NCBI GenBank assembly: GCA_900319225.1
Contig: ONNV01000007.1
Span: 62,001 to 126,000, forward strand
Source of the DNA: an uncultured Prevotellaceae bacterium
GTDB taxonomy: Bacteria > Bacteroidota > Bacteroidia > Bacteroidales > Bacteroidaceae
Reading direction: 5' to 3'
Length of the DNA stretch: 64,000 nt
Every line of letters begins with the position of its first letter. Within the stretch, counting starts at the first letter, position 1. Position numbers and translations under genes: made by a program. Below are positions 55,049-64,000 of the stretch, piece after piece. A model generated the notes under the pieces. The model ran no database searches, was not told the DNA's origin, and saw nothing but the letters and a program-made list of their open reading frames with translations.

Positions 55049-55303
55049 ATGGCAAACCACAAATCAGCCTTGAAGGCTATCAGAAAGAGCGAGAAGAGAA
55101 GACTTCACAACCGTTATTATGCAAAGACCATGCGTAATGCAGTTCGTCAGCTTCGCGCTATGACCAACAAGGAGGAGGCAGTAGCAACCTATCCCAAGGT
55201 TCAGAAGATGCTTGACAAGCTGGCCAAGACCAATCTTATCCACAAGAACAAGGCCGCTAACCTCAAGTCAAAGCTCTGCGCTCACATCGCTAAGCTCGCG
55301 TAA
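55049..55303 (+). CDS. rpsT: 30S ribosomal protein S20
   Basis: 84 residues, highly basic and helical. [29 protein letters not shown] at the start and [17 protein letters not shown] near the end are the S20 signatures. It binds 16S rRNA early in 30S assembly. It is probably cotranscribed with tRNA-Glu. Its terminator is enclosed in a perfect 31-bp inverted repeat that begins immediately after the stop codon. Confidence 0.96.
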   Translation: MANHKSALKAIRKSEKRRLHNRYYAKTMRNAVRQLRAMTNKEEAVATYPKVQKMLDKLAKTNLIHKNKAANLKSKLCAHIAKLA

Positions 55304-55411
55304 CACATTAGGGACAGTCCCCTTTGTGTGCATTGGTCAAAAAAATAGGTTGGTTCTCACGAACCAACCTTTAATTTTTTAATGCACACAAAGGGGACTG
55401 TCCCTAATGTG
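55304..55411. repeat. 31-bp perfect inverted repeat around the rpsT terminator
   Basis: The 31 bases at 55304-55334 (starting CACATTAGGGACAGTCCCC) are the exact reverse complement of 55381-55411. The 46 bases between hold the rpsT terminator. The GGGACAGTCCCCTTTGTG core resembles the REP-like element at 14666. Confidence 0.85.
55347..55380 (+). terminator. Intrinsic terminator of rpsT
   Basis: AGGTTGGTTC-tcac-GAACCAACCT (55347-55370) followed by TTAATTTTTT. An A tract on the other side makes it possibly bidirectional. Confidence 0.85.
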
Positions 55412-55420
55412 CCACCGAAA

Positions 55421-55443
55421 AATACCATCGCACCTGCGTTTTC
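55421..55443 (-). repeat. ACGCAGGTGCGATGGTATTTT repeat, inverted copy
   Basis: The minus strand reads ACGCAGGTGCGATGGTATTT; related plus-strand copies start at 62574 and 62621. Confidence 0.55.
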
Positions 55444-55486
55444 CCGTGCGTGATCCTAACCTGCACGAGGTTTCCAGATGCACCCA

Positions 55487-55616
55487 GTAAAACGGAACCC
55501 CGACAGCAAAGCGTTGTCGGGGTTTCGTTTTACCCGGCCTGGAAGGCCGGCAGAGTGGAATGGAACGTAGTGGAATGAAACGGGTTTGGGGCGTCGCCGC
55601 CCCAAACTAAAAAAAG
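55487..55616 (+). repeat. GCAAAGCG-loop hairpin element, copy 2
   Basis: 19-bp stem 55487-55505 / 55515-55533 around GCAAAGCGT; then CCGGCCT-gga-AGGCCGG, GTTTGGGGCG-tcgc-CGCCCCAAAC and TAAAAAAAGG. Preceded by AGGTTTCCAG, as in the other copies. Confidence 0.85.
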
Positions 55617-55644
55617 GTAAAATGCAGGTTTCCAGCTGCAGTCA

Positions 55645-55775
55645 GTAAAAATGAATCCAAACAGCAAAGCGTTGTTTGGATTCATTTTTACCCGGCCTGG
55701 AAGGCCGGCAGAGTGGAGCGGGATATATCCCGCGGAACGGGTTTGGGGGCGTCGCCGCCCCCAAACTAAAAAAAT
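55645..55775 (+). repeat. GCAAAGCG-loop hairpin element, copy 3
   Basis: Perfect 19-bp stem 55645-55663 / 55673-55691 around the same loop. Compared with copy 2, five stem pairs are changed on both arms at once and one G-U became G-C. The loop and the following CCGGCCTGGAAGGCCGGCAG are identical. The last hairpin has one extra G-C pair, again matched on both arms. Confidence 0.85.
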
Positions 55776-55803
55776 GTCGTGTATCTAATACGTAGATAGG
55801 TTT

Positions 55804-55882
55804 CCAGCCTGACGCTTAAGGCCTTCAGGCCGTAAAGCGAAAACCACCGAGCGTAGTGAAGCAGCGAGAACCCGCCGCAAGG
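55804..55882 (+). repeat. CCAGC module, copy 3 (diverged)
   Basis: CGCTT-aa-GGCC-ttca-GGCC-gta-AAGCG replaces the GACTTTT/AAAAGTC stem of copies 1 and 2, with pairing kept. ACCGAGC and CCCGCCG flanks are conserved. Confidence 0.65.
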
Positions 55883-55889
55883 CCAAAAC

Positions 55890-57557
55890 CTACTTCTTAG
55901 CCTCAGCGTCCTTATTACGAATCTCCACGCGTTTGATCTTACCGCTGATAGTCTTAGGCAACTCCTCCACGAACTCCACCACACGCGGATACTTATAAGG
56001 AGCCGAAACCTTCTTGACATGATCCTGGATCTCCTTGATAAGAGCCTCCTTATCGGGATAATCCTTATACTCCTTAGCCAGAATGATGGTAGCCTTGACT
56101 ACCTGACCGCGAACCTCATCAGGGACGCCGGTAACGGCGCACTCCACAACTGCGGGGTGTGTCATCAGGGCGCTCTCAACCTCGAACGGTCCTATGCGGT
56201 AACCGGAGCTCTTGATAACGTCATCAGTGCGGCCTACGAACCAGTAGTAACCGTCACCGTCACGCCATGCAACATCGCCGGTATGGTAGATTCCGTTGTT
56301 GTGTACGGTCTTGGTGAGTTCGGGATTGTGGTAATACTCCTCAAACAGACCAAGCGGCAGGCGCTTATCGGTATGCAGGATTATCTCACCGCTCTCACCG
56401 TCCTCGGCGGAACGGCCGTCATTGGTGAGCAGGTCCATGTCATATGCGGGGTTGGGCACACCCAGTGAACCGGGTTTGGGAGTCATCCAGGGGAATGTGC
56501 CGATGGTCATGGCAGTCTCGGTCTGGCCGAATCCCTCATGGATATCCAGGCCTGTATGCTCTTTCCAGAACTCAAATACGCTGGGGTTGAGCGGCTCACC
56601 TGCAGTGGTGCAGTACTTGAGTGCGCTCAGGTCATACTGGCTCAGGTCCTCACGAATCAGATAACGGTAGATTGTGGGGGGAGCGCAGAATGATGTAACG
56701 CGGTACTTGGCCATTGCAGCCAGTATGTTGGCGGGAGTGAACTTCTCGTGGTCATAAACGAACACTGCTGCACCTGACAGCCACTGTCCGTAGAGCTTGC
56801 CCCATACGGCCTTGCCCCAACCGGTATCGGCTACGGTAAGATGCAGGCTCTGCTCATTTACGTTGTGCCAGTACTTGGCGGTAACGATATGTCCCAGAGG
56901 ATAGAGAAAATTGTGTGCCACCATCTTGGGGTTACCGCTTGAACCGGAAGTGAAGTATAGCAGTGATATGTCATGATTGTCATTTACATGCTCGGGGCGA
57001 TGGAACTCAGGTGCGTTTTTCATACCCTCATCCATGCTGTACCACCCGTCCTTGTTGTATGAACCGGTGGCAACGCGGATCTTTACCGACGGAGCATCCT
57101 TGAGACAGTCATTCACATGCTGTATCATGATGGGCTCATCGGCACTTACAATCATCTTGATCTGGGCTGAGTTGGCGCGGTAGATGAGGTCCTTGGGGGT
57201 GAGCAGGTGGGTTGCGGGGATTGCCACGGCACCCAGCTTGTGCAGAGCCACGATTGAGAACCAGAACTCGGCGCGGCGCTTGAGCATCATCATGACGCAG
57301 TCACCCTTGCCAATACCCAGTGACTGGTAGAATGCGGCCACCTGGTCTGATTTGCGCTTTATGTCGGCAAATGTATAACGGACCTCGGCGCCCTCGTCAT
57401 TGGTCCACAGAAGGGCAAGCTTGTCGGGGTTGGTACGGGCCCACTCATCGACTACGTCGTAGCCGAAATTGAAGTTGTCCGGTACTATTATCTCAAAATT
57501 CTTCTGGAAATCCTCCAGTGAGTCAAAATTGACTTTCTTCAGGTATTTCTCTAACAT
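55890..57557 (-). CDS. Acyl-CoA synthetase (AMP-forming, acetyl/medium-chain type)
   Basis: 555 residues, ANL superfamily. LLYFTSGSSGNPKMVAHN is the ATP loop, GEPLNPSVFEFW and GFGQTETAMTIG are core motifs, YHTGDVAWRDGDGYYWFVGR the hinge, and PKTISGKIKRVEIR carries the catalytic Lys. The VGRTDDVIKSSGYRIGPFEV form resembles acetyl-CoA and medium-chain (ACSM-like) ligases. It activates a carboxylic acid to its CoA thioester. It is last in a four-gene minus-strand operon, five bases after a cupin regulator that may sense its substrate or product. Confidence 0.88.
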   Translation of the reverse strand: MLEKYLKKVNFDSLEDFQKNFEIIVPDNFNFGYDVVDEWARTNPDKLALLWTNDEGAEVRYTFADIKRKSDQVAAFYQSLGIGKGDCVMMMLKRRAEFWFSIVALHKLGAVAIPATHLLTPKDLIYRANSAQIKMIVSADEPIMIQHVNDCLKDAPSVKIRVATGSYNKDGWYSMDEGMKNAPEFHRPEHVNDNHDISLLYFTSGSSGNPKMVAHNFLYPLGHIVTAKYWHNVNEQSLHLTVADTGWGKAVWGKLYGQWLSGAAVFVYDHEKFTPANILAAMAKYRVTSFCAPPTIYRYLIREDLSQYDLSALKYCTTAGEPLNPSVFEFWKEHTGLDIHEGFGQTETAMTIGTFPWMTPKPGSLGVPNPAYDMDLLTNDGRSAEDGESGEIILHTDKRLPLGLFEEYYHNPELTKTVHNNGIYHTGDVAWRDGDGYYWFVGRTDDVIKSSGYRIGPFEVESALMTHPAVVECAVTGVPDEVRGQVVKATIILAKEYKDYPDKEALIKEIQDHVKKVSAPYKYPRVVEFVEELPKTISGKIKRVEIRNKDAEAKK

Positions 57558-57562
57558 GCTTA

Positions 57563-58120
57563 TCAGAATATGATGGCAAGGAACCTTGCGGGCTCGCCGT
57601 TAAGTGCCCTCATGCCATGGGGCTGTGTTGAATCAAAGTATATGCTGTCTCCGGGGTTGAGTGTGAGTTCCTTGCCGCCGATGCTCAGGAGCAGTGTGCC
57701 TTTGAGTACCAGGTTGAACTCCTGACCCTCATGTGAGTTCAGGTGCATCACATTCTCCATCTTGGGATCTACCGTTACGATAAAGGGTGATGCCTTGGCA
57801 TGCTTGAATCCCATGGCCAGAGCCTGATACTTATATGCTTTCTGACGCTCTATTACTGGACCTTTGCCCTTGCGTACCAGCCAGTAGCTGCTCATGTTAG
57901 GGGCGTCGCCTGCAAAGAGTTCAAGAGGCTCCACACCGTACACACCGGCTGCGTTGCAGAGGAAATTCATCGGAATATCCGATTCACCTGACTCATAGCG
58001 TTTCAACTCATCGGGGGTGATGCCGCACTTCTGTGCCACCTCCTCAACGGTCATTTCCAGATCCTCGCGCAGTCCGCGAAGACGCATGGCCATCTGTTTG
58101 ATCTGTTCGTTTATCTCCAT
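57563..58120 (-). CDS. XRE-type regulator with C-terminal cupin domain (I)
   Basis: 185 residues. Helix-turn-helix about 10-65 (LRGLREDLEMTVEEVAQKCG, then ELKRYESGESDIP). Cupin about 115-185 (LNSHEGQEFNLVLKGTLLLS and LNPGDSIYFDSTQPHGMRAL) with His, Glu and His in metal-ligand positions. Such proteins usually sense a small metabolite and control adjacent genes. The start lies one base from the stop of the upstream ligase. Close in layout to the regulator at 59784. Confidence 0.88.
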   Translation of the reverse strand: MEINEQIKQMAMRLRGLREDLEMTVEEVAQKCGITPDELKRYESGESDIPMNFLCNAAGVYGVEPLELFAGDAPNMSSYWLVRKGKGPVIERQKAYKYQALAMGFKHAKASPFIVTVDPKMENVMHLNSHEGQEFNLVLKGTLLLSIGGKELTLNPGDSIYFDSTQPHGMRALNGEPARFLAIIF

Positions 58121-58121
58121 A

Positions 58122-59774
58122 TCAAATAACCTCTATTCCTTTCTCCTCGCAAAGCTTCAGACTGAGCTCACGAAGTTTGAATTTCTGAATCTTGCCGCTA
58201 CCTGTCAGCGGGTATTCCTTAACAAAGAATACGTATTTAGGTATCTTGTATCGGGCTATCTTGCCGCGGCACCAGTCACGAACCTCCTCCTCGGTGAGTT
58301 TTGCGCCCTCATCCAGTATGATGAATGCGCCAACCTCCTCGCCGTATTTCTTGGAGGGAACGCCGGCAACCTGTACGTCACGTACGCCGGGCAGGTGGTA
58401 GAGGAACTCCTCAATCTCACGCGGGTAGATGTTCTCACCGCCGCGGATGATCATATCCTTGATACGGCCGGTTATGCGGTAGTTGCCGTTCTCGTCCATG
58501 ACACCCAGGTCTCCTGAGTGCAGGTATCCGTTCTCATCGATAACCTCGGCTGTGGCCTCGGGGTTCTTGTAGTAACCCTTCATCACGTTGAATCCCTTGC
58601 AGCACATCTCTCCCTGAGTACCTACGGGAACCTCCTTATTGGTCTCGGGATCCAGTACCTTGACGTCAACGAACTCATAGTCACGTCCTACGGTGGTGTA
58701 ACGTACCTCATCGGGATCGTCTATGCGGGTCTGGCTCATACCGGGTGATGACTCGGTCAAGCCGTATACGCTGGTTACATGCAGGAACATCTTCTCTTCA
58801 ACCTTGCGCATCAGCTCGATAGGGCAGAGTGAACCGGCCATGATACCTGTGCGCAGGCATGAGAGGTCAAACATATCGAACATGGGGTGGTTGAGCTCGG
58901 CTATGAACATGGTAGGCACGCCGTACAGGGCTGTGCAGCGCTCCTTGTGGACCGATGCCAGCGTAACCAGCGGGTCAAAACGCTCAACCAGGACCTCGGT
59001 GCAACCGTGTGTGAGGCAGTTCATTGTGGCAAGTACCACACCGAAACAGTGGAACAGGGGCACGCATACGCAGAGCTTGTCATCCTGCGTGAATTTCATG
59101 TGCTCTCCTGTAAGGAAACCATCGTTTGCTATATTGTAATGGGTAAGCATGACTCCCTTGGGGAATCCTGTGGTACCCGATGTATACTGCATGTTCACTA
59201 CGTCATGGCAGGTCACAGACTTGCGCAGACGCTGGAACTCATCATCCTCAGTGTTCTCACCCAGCAGCAGGATCTCGGCTGTGTTGTACATGCCGCGGTA
59301 TTTCTCCTGGCCTATGTAAACCACATTCTTGAGTCTGGGGAACCTTTTGCTCTCCAGGTGTCCGCGCTCGCACTCACGCAGCTCAGGCAGCATGGTGTAG
59401 GCCATGTCCACGTAGTTGCTCTCCCAAGTACCGTCTGTAAGGCAGAGGGTGTGCATATCGGAGTTCTCAACCAGATACTCAAGCTCGTTCTGCTTGTAGT
59501 TGGTGTTTACTGTGATGCATACGGCTCCTATCTTGGCGCATGCATAAAGGAATGTGAGCCAATCGGGCACGTTCTGAGCCCACAGACCCACGTGGCTGCC
59601 CTTGGTAACACCTATCGCAATCAGGCCGCGGGCCATATCGTCAACCCTTTCGTTGAACTGTTTCCAGGTAAAACGCAGGTCGCGGTCAGAATATACTATG
59701 TATTCCTTATCGGGAGTAACCTGAGCCCAATGCTCAAGCCAGTCTCCAAGTGTTCTTTCTGATAACTGGTACAT
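58122..59774 (-). CDS. Acyl-CoA synthetase (AMP-forming, fatty-acyl type)
   Basis: 550 residues, ANL superfamily. [20 protein letters not shown] is the ATP loop, [13 protein letters not shown] the core motif, [20 protein letters not shown] the hinge, [20 protein letters not shown] the C-terminal start, and [16 protein letters not shown] the catalytic Lys region. It resembles FadD/AtoE-type ligases that take medium or long acyl chains. It is not a recent copy of the ligase at 55890; the two belong to different subgroups. It sits nine bases after one regulator and one base before the next. Confidence 0.9.
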   Translation of the reverse strand: MYQLSERTLGDWLEHWAQVTPDKEYIVYSDRDLRFTWKQFNERVDDMARGLIAIGVTKGSHVGLWAQNVPDWLTFLYACAKIGAVCITVNTNYKQNELEYLVENSDMHTLCLTDGTWESNYVDMAYTMLPELRECERGHLESKRFPRLKNVVYIGQEKYRGMYNTAEILLLGENTEDDEFQRLRKSVTCHDVVNMQYTSGTTGFPKGVMLTHYNIANDGFLTGEHMKFTQDDKLCVCVPLFHCFGVVLATMNCLTHGCTEVLVERFDPLVTLASVHKERCTALYGVPTMFIAELNHPMFDMFDLSCLRTGIMAGSLCPIELMRKVEEKMFLHVTSVYGLTESSPGMSQTRIDDPDEVRYTTVGRDYEFVDVKVLDPETNKEVPVGTQGEMCCKGFNVMKGYYKNPEATAEVIDENGYLHSGDLGVMDENGNYRITGRIKDMIIRGGENIYPREIEEFLYHLPGVRDVQVAGVPSKKYGEEVGAFIILDEGAKLTEEEVRDWCRGKIARYKIPKYVFFVKEYPLTGSGKIQKFKLRELSLKLCEEKGIEVI

Positions 59775-59783
59775 ACGCTTTTA

Positions 59784-60359
59784 TCAGATGGGAGTGTAAA
59801 CGACTGCAAGGATACGTGCTTTCTGGCCGTTGTAGCCATGCACGTGATGCTTTACGATTGAATCGTAGTAGATGCTGTCACCTTTCTTGAGAACGTAGTT
59901 GTTCTTACCGTAGTTGATCTCAACCTCACCCTCAAGGACGTAGATGAACTCCTCGCCCTCATGGGTTGAGAGGTCGAACTTGGGATCCTGCTGCGGGAGG
60001 ATGTCAATTACGAACGGCTCCAAATGACGGTTGTCCTTACCCTCTGAGAGAGAGTGATAAATCATGTTTTCATGACCTTCTGAACCGTGGTTGGAGAACC
60101 TTACGCTCTCGTGCTCCTCATTGGCACGGCTTACAACGGCACCAACGCTCTGCTGGTCATCCAGGAAAGTACCCAGACGGACACCTAGTACGCGGGCAAT
60201 CTTGATTAGAGGAGCCAGGCCCGGCAGGGGACCGTCATTCTCAATTGCCTTGACTTGTTCTACTGAGAGCTGCGCACGCTCGGCCAGCACCTCAATCTCC
60301 ATCTGTTTTGACTCCCTCAGGGAGCGGATTTTCTTACCTACAGGTACTTTTGAATTCAT
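59784..60359 (-). CDS. XRE-type regulator with C-terminal cupin domain (II)
   Basis: 191 residues from the ATG at 60359; a longer frame reaching 60497 runs through the promoter region and is rejected. Helix-turn-helix about 8-65 (IRSLRESKQMEIEVLAERAQ, LSVEQVKAIEND). Cupin about 120-190 (LSTHEGEEFIYVLEGEVEIN, LKKGDSIYYDSIVKHHVHGY). The layout equals the regulator at 57563, so regulator-ligase units appear twice. First gene of the operon. Confidence 0.88.
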   Translation of the reverse strand: MNSKVPVGKKIRSLRESKQMEIEVLAERAQLSVEQVKAIENDGPLPGLAPLIKIARVLGVRLGTFLDDQQSVGAVVSRANEEHESVRFSNHGSEGHENMIYHSLSEGKDNRHLEPFVIDILPQQDPKFDLSTHEGEEFIYVLEGEVEINYGKNNYVLKKGDSIYYDSIVKHHVHGYNGQKARILAVVYTPI

Positions 60360-60400
60360 GATTTCTGTATTTTTATGCGGAATGTTCCTATTTTTCGCGG

Positions 60401-60408
60401 CAAAATTA
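60401..60408 (-). promoter_or_regulatory. -7 box of the regulator/ligase operon
   Basis: Minus-strand TAATTTTG, 42 bases before the start. The -33 element is not clear. Confidence 0.4.
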
Positions 60409-60435
60409 CAAAAAGCATCCGATATGCGCGCGTAA

Positions 60436-62493
<2,058 letters not shown>

Positions 62494-62510
62494 TCAAGTT
62501 CGCAGCAAAT

Positions 62511-62540
62511 AGAGAATTGAGAATTGAAAATTGAGAATTA
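62511..62540 (+). repeat. Short imperfect tandem repeat (GAGAATTGA-type)
   Basis: GAGAATT, GAGAATT, GAAAATT and GAGAATT units separated by one base. Similar stretches are common between Bacteroides genes (from memory). Confidence 0.65.
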
Positions 62541-62572
62541 GAAAACCTTGCCTTTCGCAAGGTTTTCTTTTT
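62541..62572 (+). terminator. Intrinsic terminator of gyrB
   Basis: GAAAACCTTGC-ctttc-GCAAGGTTTTC followed by TTTTT. Confidence 0.9.
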
Positions 62573-62573
62573 A

Positions 62574-62648
62574 CGCAGGTGCGATAGTATTTTTTATTAC
62601 CGTGTGCAAGTTGATACGCAGGTGCGGTTGTATTTAAAATACCATCCA
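62574..62648 (+). repeat. Two ACGCAGGTGCG(A/G)T repeats
   Basis: ACGCAGGTGCGATAGTATTTT (from 62574) and ACGCAGGTGCGGTTGTATTT (from 62621), 47 bases apart; an inverted relative is at 55421-55443. Confidence 0.6.
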
Positions 62649-62673
62649 TCCTGTTGAGCACCGCTAGGTGCAC

Positions 62674-62792
62674 AAATTTTTGGGGGATTTGGCAGGCAAA
62701 ACCATGGCCGCCCGTGGGCATGTGAACGGGAGGGGCCCGCTCCGTAGGAGTGGGAGGGATAGCGCGAAGCGCGTAGTTTTGACGTCAAACCC
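62674..62792. repeat. 119-base MITE-like inverted-repeat element
   Basis: AAATTTTTGGGGG (62674-62686) pairs perfectly with 62780-62792; after one bulged A, TTTG/CAAA adds four pairs. The G+C-rich interior has small hairpins (GCCCGTGGGC, CTCC-gta-GGAG, GCGC-gaa-GCGC). No coding sequence inside. Confidence 0.65.
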
Positions 62793-62817
62793 CCAAAAAT
62801 TTCCCTTTAAAAAGAAA

Positions 62818-62845
62818 AAAAGGTTGGACAAACGTCCAACCTTTT
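62818..62845. terminator. Bidirectional terminator
   Basis: AAAAGGTTGGAC-aaac-GTCCAACCTTTT, with A and T tracts on both sides. It ends the minus-strand kor operon and could also stop plus-strand transcripts. Confidence 0.8.
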
Positions 62846-62865
62846 GATAATGAATTATTTCCGCA

Positions 62866-63405
62866 TTATTCCTTTACCAATTCCATACCAGCTTTTATAG
62901 CCTTCTCGTTGAGGGGGAGGTATTTCCAGTTACGCTCTGATACGGAGTGCTTGATGCCTTCCATTACGTAATCTACCTGGAGGATGGGGCGGATCTTCAT
63001 GAACGCTCCAAGCAGGAACATGTTAGCTACCTTGGAGGCATTGATCTTGGCAGCCTCCTCGATGGCCTTGATGGGGTAGATTGTGATATCAGTACGTGTG
63101 GGCTTGCGGGTGATGGTGCTGGGGGTGTAGATGAGTACGCCACCGGGCTTTACCATCGGCTCAAACTTGTCCATTGACTGCTGGTTCAGGATGATAGCGG
63201 TGCTGAACTTCTGCAGGATAGGTGAGCTGATACGGCTGTCGCTAAGGATAACCGTAACGTTTGCTGTACCTCCACGGATCTCAGGACCGTATGACGGCAT
63301 CCATGATACCTCCAGACCCTGCATGAGGCCTGAATAAGCTATTATCTTACCCATTGAGAGGACACCCTGTCCTCCGAATCCGGCTATGATTATCTCTTCT
63401 GTCAT
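62866..63405 (-). CDS. korC: 2-oxoacid:ferredoxin oxidoreductase, gamma subunit
   Basis: 179 residues. IIIAGFGGQGVLSMGKIIAY at the start, MPSYGPEIRGGTANVTVILS and MFLLGAFMKIRP are the gamma-domain signatures of the pyruvate/2-oxoglutarate ferredoxin oxidoreductase family. With alpha and TPP-binding beta subunits it decarboxylates a 2-oxoacid to acyl-CoA and passes electrons to ferredoxin. 2-oxoglutarate is the likely substrate in this group, but branched-chain 2-oxoacids cannot be excluded. It lies 16 bases after the beta gene. Confidence 0.85.
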   Translation of the reverse strand: MTEEIIIAGFGGQGVLSMGKIIAYSGLMQGLEVSWMPSYGPEIRGGTANVTVILSDSRISSPILQKFSTAIILNQQSMDKFEPMVKPGGVLIYTPSTITRKPTRTDITIYPIKAIEEAAKINASKVANMFLLGAFMKIRPILQVDYVMEGIKHSVSERNWKYLPLNEKAIKAGMELVKE

Positions 63406-63421
63406 GATTCCTACTCCTTTA

Positions 63422-64000
63422 TTATCTGGGTGCGTTCATATCCATGACAAGCTTGCCATCGACCTTGATGTCGCCCAGAGGATATTTCTTGAACATGTTC
63501 TCTACCATCCAGTCGTTGGCGGCCTTAGGAGTCAGACCCCAGCCTGAGTTGCAGTTTGATACAACCTCAACGATTGATGTTCCCTTCTTGTCACGCTGGT
63601 TCTCAAATGCCTGACGCAGTGCCTTCTTGAGCTTACGTACGTTGGCGGGGGTGTGTACTGAGTGACGTGTCACATAGCATACACCGTCCAGCTGTGCCAG
63701 CAGCGGGGTGATATTGAGGGGGTAACCCATGGTCTTTACGTCACGTCCGCGGGGGCAAGTTGTGGTCTTCATACCCTCAAGTGTGGTAGGAGCCATCTGA
63801 CCGCCGGTCATACCGTATATACCGTTGTTGATGAACACGATTACGATGTTCTCACCACGGTTGCAGGCGTGCATTGTCTCACCTGTACCGATGGCGGCCA
63901 GGTCGCCGTCACCCTGATAGGTGAATACGAACTTATCGGGCTGAACGCGCTTGATACCGGTTGCAACGGCGCAGGCACGTCCGTGAGCTGCCTCAACTAC
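63422..64000 (-). CDS. korB: 2-oxoacid:ferredoxin oxidoreductase, beta subunit (partial, N-terminus missing)
   Basis: The frame is open to the right edge, so the start lies beyond the window; 192 C-terminal residues are visible. The TPP-binding motif begins FTYQGDGDLAAIGTGE and continues through IVFINNGIYGMTGGQMAPT, which holds the conserved Asn and Y-G-M-T-G-G-Q of KorB/VorB/PorB. An internal Met at 63874 is not the start because the TPP motif lies upstream of it. Same operon as korC; the alpha subunit is presumably further upstream. Confidence 0.88.
   Translation of the reverse strand, partial: VVEAAHGRACAVATGIKRVQPDKFVFTYQGDGDLAAIGTGETMHACNRGENIVIVFINNGIYGMTGGQMAPTTLEGMKTTTCPRGRDVKTMGYPLNITPLLAQLDGVCYVTRHSVHTPANVRKLKKALRQAFENQRDKKGTSIVEVVSNCNSGWGLTPKAANDWMVENMFKKYPLGDIKVDGKLVMDMNAPR

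Larger units (their letters stand above)
55304..55889. other. Gap of 586 bases filled with palindromic elements
   Basis: No credible gene. Contents: terminator inside a 31-bp inverted repeat, an inverted ACGCAGGTGCG-type repeat (about 55421-55443), two GCAAAGCG-loop elements in tandem, and a CCAGC module that reaches within seven bases of the convergent ligase gene. Confidence 0.75.
62494..62865. other. Gap of 372 bases: terminators and repeat elements
   Basis: No credible gene. In order: a GAGAATT-type tandem stretch (62511-62540), the gyrB terminator, two ACGCAGGTGCG repeats, a 119-base inverted-repeat element, and a bidirectional terminator. Confidence 0.7.

Overview
The window looks like a chromosomal segment of a Bacteroidales bacterium (Bacteroidetes; a gut Prevotella/Bacteroides-like lineage is the best guess, but the genus cannot be fixed from sequence alone). 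Reasons: promoters follow the Bacteroidetes pattern TTG/TTTG - about 20 nt - TAnnTTTG, starts lack Shine-Dalgarno sequences, and secreted lipoproteins, a FISUMP-type domain protein and a TonB-dependent receptor are present. The gene orders rimP-nusA-infB-cvpA-sufBCDS and mraZ-rsmH-ftsL-ftsI-murE-mraY-murD-ftsW-murG/C-ftsQAZ also fit this group.

Layout. 1-3.9 kb: tail of an RND efflux pump, then secreted or lipoprotein genes of unknown function, two of them behind near-identical promoter modules, and a tRNA-Leu. 4.1-8.5 kb: mannose-1-phosphate guanylyltransferase, an NhaC-type antiporter, tRNA-Asn and an S41 processing protease. 8.5-13.7 kb: three paralogous lipoproteins with YD-like repeats, interrupted by one opposite-strand membrane protein. 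13.8-14.6 kb: an SGNH carbohydrate esterase. 14.9-25.1 kb: one dense transcription unit joining ribosome maturation, NusA, IF-2, CvpA and the SUF Fe-S system. 25.1-38.1 kb: a lipoprotein, gpmI, nhaA, a flavodiiron protein, small conserved proteins, a secreted alpha/beta hydrolase, a TonB receptor and a SulP transporter. 38.8-54.1 kb: the complete division and cell-wall (dcw) cluster under an apparent MraZ operator. 54.0-55.3 kb: recO (opposite strand), tRNA-Glu and rpsT. 55.9-60.4 kb: a minus-strand operon alternating two XRE-cupin regulators with two acyl-CoA ligases. 60.5-64 kb: gyrB, then korC and a partial korB on the minus strand.

Two things stand out. First, murG and murC are one 834-codon reading frame, so the lipid II glycosyltransferase and the UDP-MurNAc:L-Ala ligase appear to be one polypeptide. 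Second, the long intergenic gaps (2.6, 3.75, 14.7, 38.1-38.6, 55.3-55.9 and 62.5-62.8 kb) hold modular palindromic elements. In these, the flanks and loops are conserved, while the stem sequences differ between copies and change in a compensatory way. This suggests a selected structure, or an arm-copying process, in an otherwise uncharacterised repeat family. No rRNA, CRISPR array, prophage or intact insertion sequence was seen.
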